DNA of 60,000 nt from Apostichopus japonicus (taxonomy: Eukaryota > Echinodermata > Holothuroidea > Aspidochirotida > Stichopodidae). This document shows, one piece after another, positions 59,900-60,000 of this stretch; within the stretch, counting starts at the first letter, position 1; each line of letters opens with the position of its first letter. The notes beneath the pieces are model-generated. The model was not told the origin of the DNA, made no database searches, and saw only the letters and a list, made by a program, of their open reading frames with translations. The stretch is from assembly GCF_037975245.1 (NCBI RefSeq), contig NC_092578.1, forward strand, positions 15,174,321-15,234,320, given 5' to 3'. Both the position numbers and the translations under genes were made by a program.

Positions 59900-60000
59900 C
59901 GGGATTTGATTTTGTCATTTCCCAAAAACAACTATCTGAGTAACCATTGACGGACATGAACTCCAACTGTTTCTGGATAGCAACACATCCGACTGTTGAA
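59900..60000 (-). CDS. Second Ig-gene exon, cut by the window edge
   Basis: The 3' end of an exon homologous to 38189-38289, with donor AAATCCCG|GTAAGT. The visible 101 bp code the end of the second Ig-like domain and tail (GCVAIQKQLEFMSVNG...). No lesion is visible in this short part. Confidence 0.75.

Larger units (their letters stand above)
55361..60000. repeat. Upstream part of unit C, duplicated from unit B
   Basis: Collinear with about 33467-38289 of unit B, from GTGAACGGTAATTC to the Ig exon. B lacks about 250 bp present here at 55415-55690, for which unit A (13430-13630) has a counterpart, so B carries the deletion. C lacks B's second leader copy. Confidence 0.85.

Overview
This window is animal nuclear DNA, most likely from a marine invertebrate. 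The evidence is AT-rich sequence with spliced genes and GT-AG introns, long satellites, a BEL/Pao retrotransposon, TTAA-flanked and hAT-like DNA transposons, a THAP-domain remnant and an immunoglobulin-type exon. An echinoderm such as a sea cucumber would fit, but nothing here identifies the species.

The core is a tandem segmental array with all genes on the minus strand. Its repeated unit carries a gene for a coiled-coil protein of about 1,100 residues (coding exons of 141, 176-179, about 2,870 and 115 bp) and, upstream of it, an exon coding a signal peptide plus two Ig-like domains. Copy A (8776-14584) and copy B (29001-34146) are open and keep matching splice phases. Copy C (47446-56326) is a pseudogene: it has a nonsense codon, two frameshifts, a lost splice donor and a 1.6-kb transposon in its main exon. 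The Ig exon is complete in unit B (38189-38987), is cut by the right window edge in unit C (59900 onward), and is absent from unit A, where a 12.5-kb minisatellite occupies the corresponding place.

Layout: 1-1554 is a decayed C2H2 zinc-finger repetitive gene. 1.6-6.9 kb is intergenic, with two TTAA-flanked MITEs and a LINE tail. 6.9-8.2 kb is an hAT-like element whose empty site survives in unit B. 8.8-15.0 kb is gene A. 15.6-28.0 kb is a 28-bp minisatellite with higher-order blocks. 28.3-40.5 kb is unit B. 40.7-43.8 kb and 46.3-47.1 kb are arrays of one 157-bp satellite in opposite orientations, with (TA)n and a possible exon between them. 47.1-60.0 kb is unit C, carrying a Kolobok-like insertion and a BEL/Pao remnant.

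I do not recognise the coiled-coil family, and nothing here shows that the coiled-coil and Ig genes act together. The splice phases would, however, allow the Ig exon to join the first coiled-coil exon. The most noteworthy points are the tandem coiled-coil/Ig array with its mosaic divergence, the Kolobok-like element with a THAP relic, and several insertions that can be ordered because a sister unit keeps the empty site.
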